Assembly (NCBI GenBank): GCA_028752905.1
Contig: JAQNBH010000005.1
Coordinates: 1,733,725-1,797,724, forward strand
Length of the DNA: 64,000 nucleotides
Direction: 5' to 3'
Origin: Cladorhizidae sp. MBARI D1340-BT2
Lineage: Eukaryota > Porifera > Demospongiae > Poecilosclerida > Cladorhizidae
Shown: positions 61,998 through 64,000 of the stretch, piece after piece
Position numbering within the stretch: position 1 is the stretch's first letter
Layout of the letters: the number at the start of each line of letters is the position of its first letter
The notes under the pieces: generated by a model
What the model was told of the DNA's origin: nothing
What the model saw: the letters and a program-made list of their open reading frames with translations, nothing else
The model's database searches: none
Program-made: the position numbers and the translations under genes

Positions 61998-63960
61998 TTA
62001 GAGGAGAATTCGCCTGTTTGACTGTTTAAAAATGTTAAGTATATCATCTAAGTTGAGTTCAGGACCTTCAATTGCAATTCTCATAAGTCGTGCCAAGTTG
62101 CTGTCAGACAGTCGACACAGTAACATTGTTTCATTTGGCTGAAGGATCTTTCTACGGATGCAGTCCCAACTGGCAACGTCAACATGATGTGCATAAGACT
62201 AAACATTTCAGGAAAGATCCCAACGTAAGCTTCCGGATGAGTGCATCTCTTCAAAAAGCTGCTGAAATGTACGACTTTTGGTGAGACCCTTGGCAGACAT
62301 CAGGGCTTGTTTTTCTTTAACTAGAGCTCTTCGAAACACTGGCCACTCAGAAATCAGCCCATCACCATCGGCACCTGTGGAGATTTGAATGTATCACTAC
62401 AAAGCTCTACTCTATTTCTTTGCCATAAAATTCAGCTAACATTCTGACTTCGTTGCTTCCATATGAGCTGAAGAAGTGATGACTTGAACCTGGTAGTTGA
62501 GCATGATTGAAGATTGATGTTGCCACAAGAATGCTTACTTACTTTTTCAGACAAACGACTTCTTGTTCTCAACCAGTGCATCAATGTAGGGAATCGCAAC
62601 AGAACTCTGAAAATCATCAAGTGTGGAAAGAAAAGTAAGTGAACTTTGTCTTGTCGCTCCTACAGCAGTACCAATTGTAACGTCGTGTTCATCTTGTAGA
62701 ATTGCCACAGTTTTCTGGACTTCTAAGCACCACTCAGCATCACTCAGCTTGAGTGAGCTCCAAAATCCTCTGAATTGTTTTCAATCTAGAAAAGTCTGCC
62801 GTTTTCTTTTGCATAAAGCAGTTGAGAGTTGCAACAAGATTAAGGATCTCACACAAGAGTATTACAGTTGCTACTCCAGCATAACTAGTTTGTATTGCAT
62901 ATGCTTCAGCATCACCAGATACCTCATAAAGGTGTTGGAGGGTGATAATGAAGGCTGCTAGCTCTTTGCGGATTGCTCTAATGCAGCGCTCATGGGATAG
63001 CCAGCGAGTACTGCTTGGTTTTACTACCTTTAACTCAGGAAGGTTCAAGACTGACTGCACCTCTTTAAGCTTCTCTGCTTTCCTTGGAGAGTAATAAAAA
63101 TAATTTCCAGAGATTAGTCATCATCCCAAACATCTTCTGAATCTGTGGCACACTCTCAGCAGCTTGAATGCTAGCTAACTGAAGTCGATGACAAGAGCAA
63201 TGAATGTATATTGCATGGCCGGATAGCGTGTGGATTCTCCTTTGAACTCCAGTATTCTTGCCAGCTGCTCCATCATATACTGGGCCAATTAGTTTCCTGT
63301 AACTGAAACCTTTTGATTCAATGTATGAGGTAATTGCAGTAGTAAGAGCGCAAGCATCCAGAGATTTGATGTGCATGAAATGCTCTTCAGAATGGCCACT
63401 TACTACCCACCTACAACATATTGAGAGCTCTTCTTTAGTAATGACATCCTGACATTCATCAGCCATAATGGAAGAGAACTGGCTAGCCTGTAAGCTTGCT
63501 ACAAGTCTTGTCTCAATCCAGCTATCAATTGTCTCTAACAGATGTTGGGATGAAAACTTTGAGGTGTACTGAGCATTGGAAGGTCCCTGCTCTATATGCT
63601 GCTCATCTCCATTTTCTATCTGCAACTGAACTAGCCCTTCAAATGTAGTAGTATGGGGAATATGATTCTTAGCCAAGGAATAAATTGACCTCAGTAGTTT
63701 GAGTAGTATGGACCTATTTTTTTGTCGTTGCTCCTCTGCTTGCTTAGCTGAGGCTGCTACATGAAGGTCAACTACACTACCTACACTTGCAGCTTGCTCA
63801 GCCATTCTAGCAGTAATAGCTCCATCTTTGTGCCACTTAGAGGCATTATGTAGCTTTAACAGCTCAGTGGCATGATTCCCGTCTAGAACTCCCCTGCTAG
63901 TCCAAGCACCTCTTGCTGTTGCTGGTGCTTTTCCATAATTATGTCTGACACAGACGACAG
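61998..63960 (-). pseudogene. hAT transposase relic (DUF4371 type), truncated by the window edge
   Basis: Reading leftward: FCRLC zinc-finger remnant (63,955), GKAPATARGAWTSRGV (63,920), HATELLKLHNASKWHKD (63,870), FSSIMADECQD with the first acidic motif (63,470), GPVYDGAAG (63,275), HCSCHRLQLA (63,200), KAEKLKEVQSVL (63,070), STRWLSHERC (63,000), VAIPYIDALVENKKSF (62,585), the dimerisation motif LPVGTASVERSFSQMKQ (62,160) and GPELNLDDILNIFK ending at a TAA at 61,998. Frameshifts at 63,945, 63,100 (a T run) and around 62,200 show it is inactive or mis-assembled. A 246-codon stretch at 63,065-63,805 is intact. Confidence 0.85.
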
Positions 63961-64000
63961 AACATCATTACAGTAAACCCTGGATAAGTAGTGGATTCCC

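Noticed and set aside
34223..64000. N-lobe exons of the kinase (glycine loop, VAIK)
   Set aside because: I searched the minus strand by eye for these motifs and found none; they are probably outside the window or too small to recognise.

Overview
The window looks like nuclear DNA from an invertebrate animal. It carries an interrupted gene with GT-AG introns for a metazoan SLK/STK10-type STE20 kinase, remnants of hAT, Merlin-like and non-LTR elements, several short inverted-repeat elements, and an extreme load of minisatellites. A sponge or another early-branching marine invertebrate would fit, but the sequence alone does not settle the species. By my tally of array boundaries, about two thirds of the 64 kb is tandem repeat.

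Left half (about 6.1-34.2 kb, minus strand). One host gene is clearly readable. Ten consecutive exons encode the C-lobe of an SLK/STK10-like kinase (HRD, DFG, GTPYW-APE, DIWS, subdomain XI), a Ser/Thr/Pro-rich acidic linker, and the start of the coiled-coil C-terminal domain. Reading phases agree at all nine junctions. The N-lobe exons should lie to the right, beyond anything I can recognise, and the last coiled-coil exons lie to the left or off the window. Almost every intron is filled by one or more minisatellites of 12-54 bp units, and each array has its own unit. Inverted-repeat (MITE-like) elements sit at 7.5, 15.1, 18.4-19.1, 22.8-23.0 and 32.3 kb. A further MITE lies at 34.4 kb, just upstream of the last readable exon.

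Right half (about 34.4-64 kb). I see no host exon here. The region is a graveyard of transposable elements: a TTF-domain hAT fragment (34.9 kb, +), a foldback element carrying a 47-bp array (36.2-39.2 kb), a Merlin/IS1595-like transposase relic (39.4-41.1 kb, +), a ZMYM1-like hAT transposase relic (41.3-47.0 kb, +), a non-LTR retrotransposon reverse-transcriptase relic (50.7-58.5 kb, +) and another hAT transposase relic (62.0-64.0 kb, -).

The most notable observation is that the large minisatellites of the right half are not inserted beside these elements. Their units are pieces of the elements' own coding sequence. The 62/72-bp array is a repeated segment of the hAT core around its first catalytic acidic motif. 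The 88-bp and 32-bp arrays are pieces of the Merlin-like transposase. The 56/57-, 52/53- and 31-bp arrays and a two-copy 44-bp duplication are consecutive pieces of the reverse transcriptase. In the same way, a foldback element family has expanded its own core into 32- and 47-bp arrays, and a 31-bp array in the kinase gene appears to have been seeded across a 3' splice site. Together these suggest a genome in which short local duplications are repeatedly amplified into private minisatellites wherever they arise.
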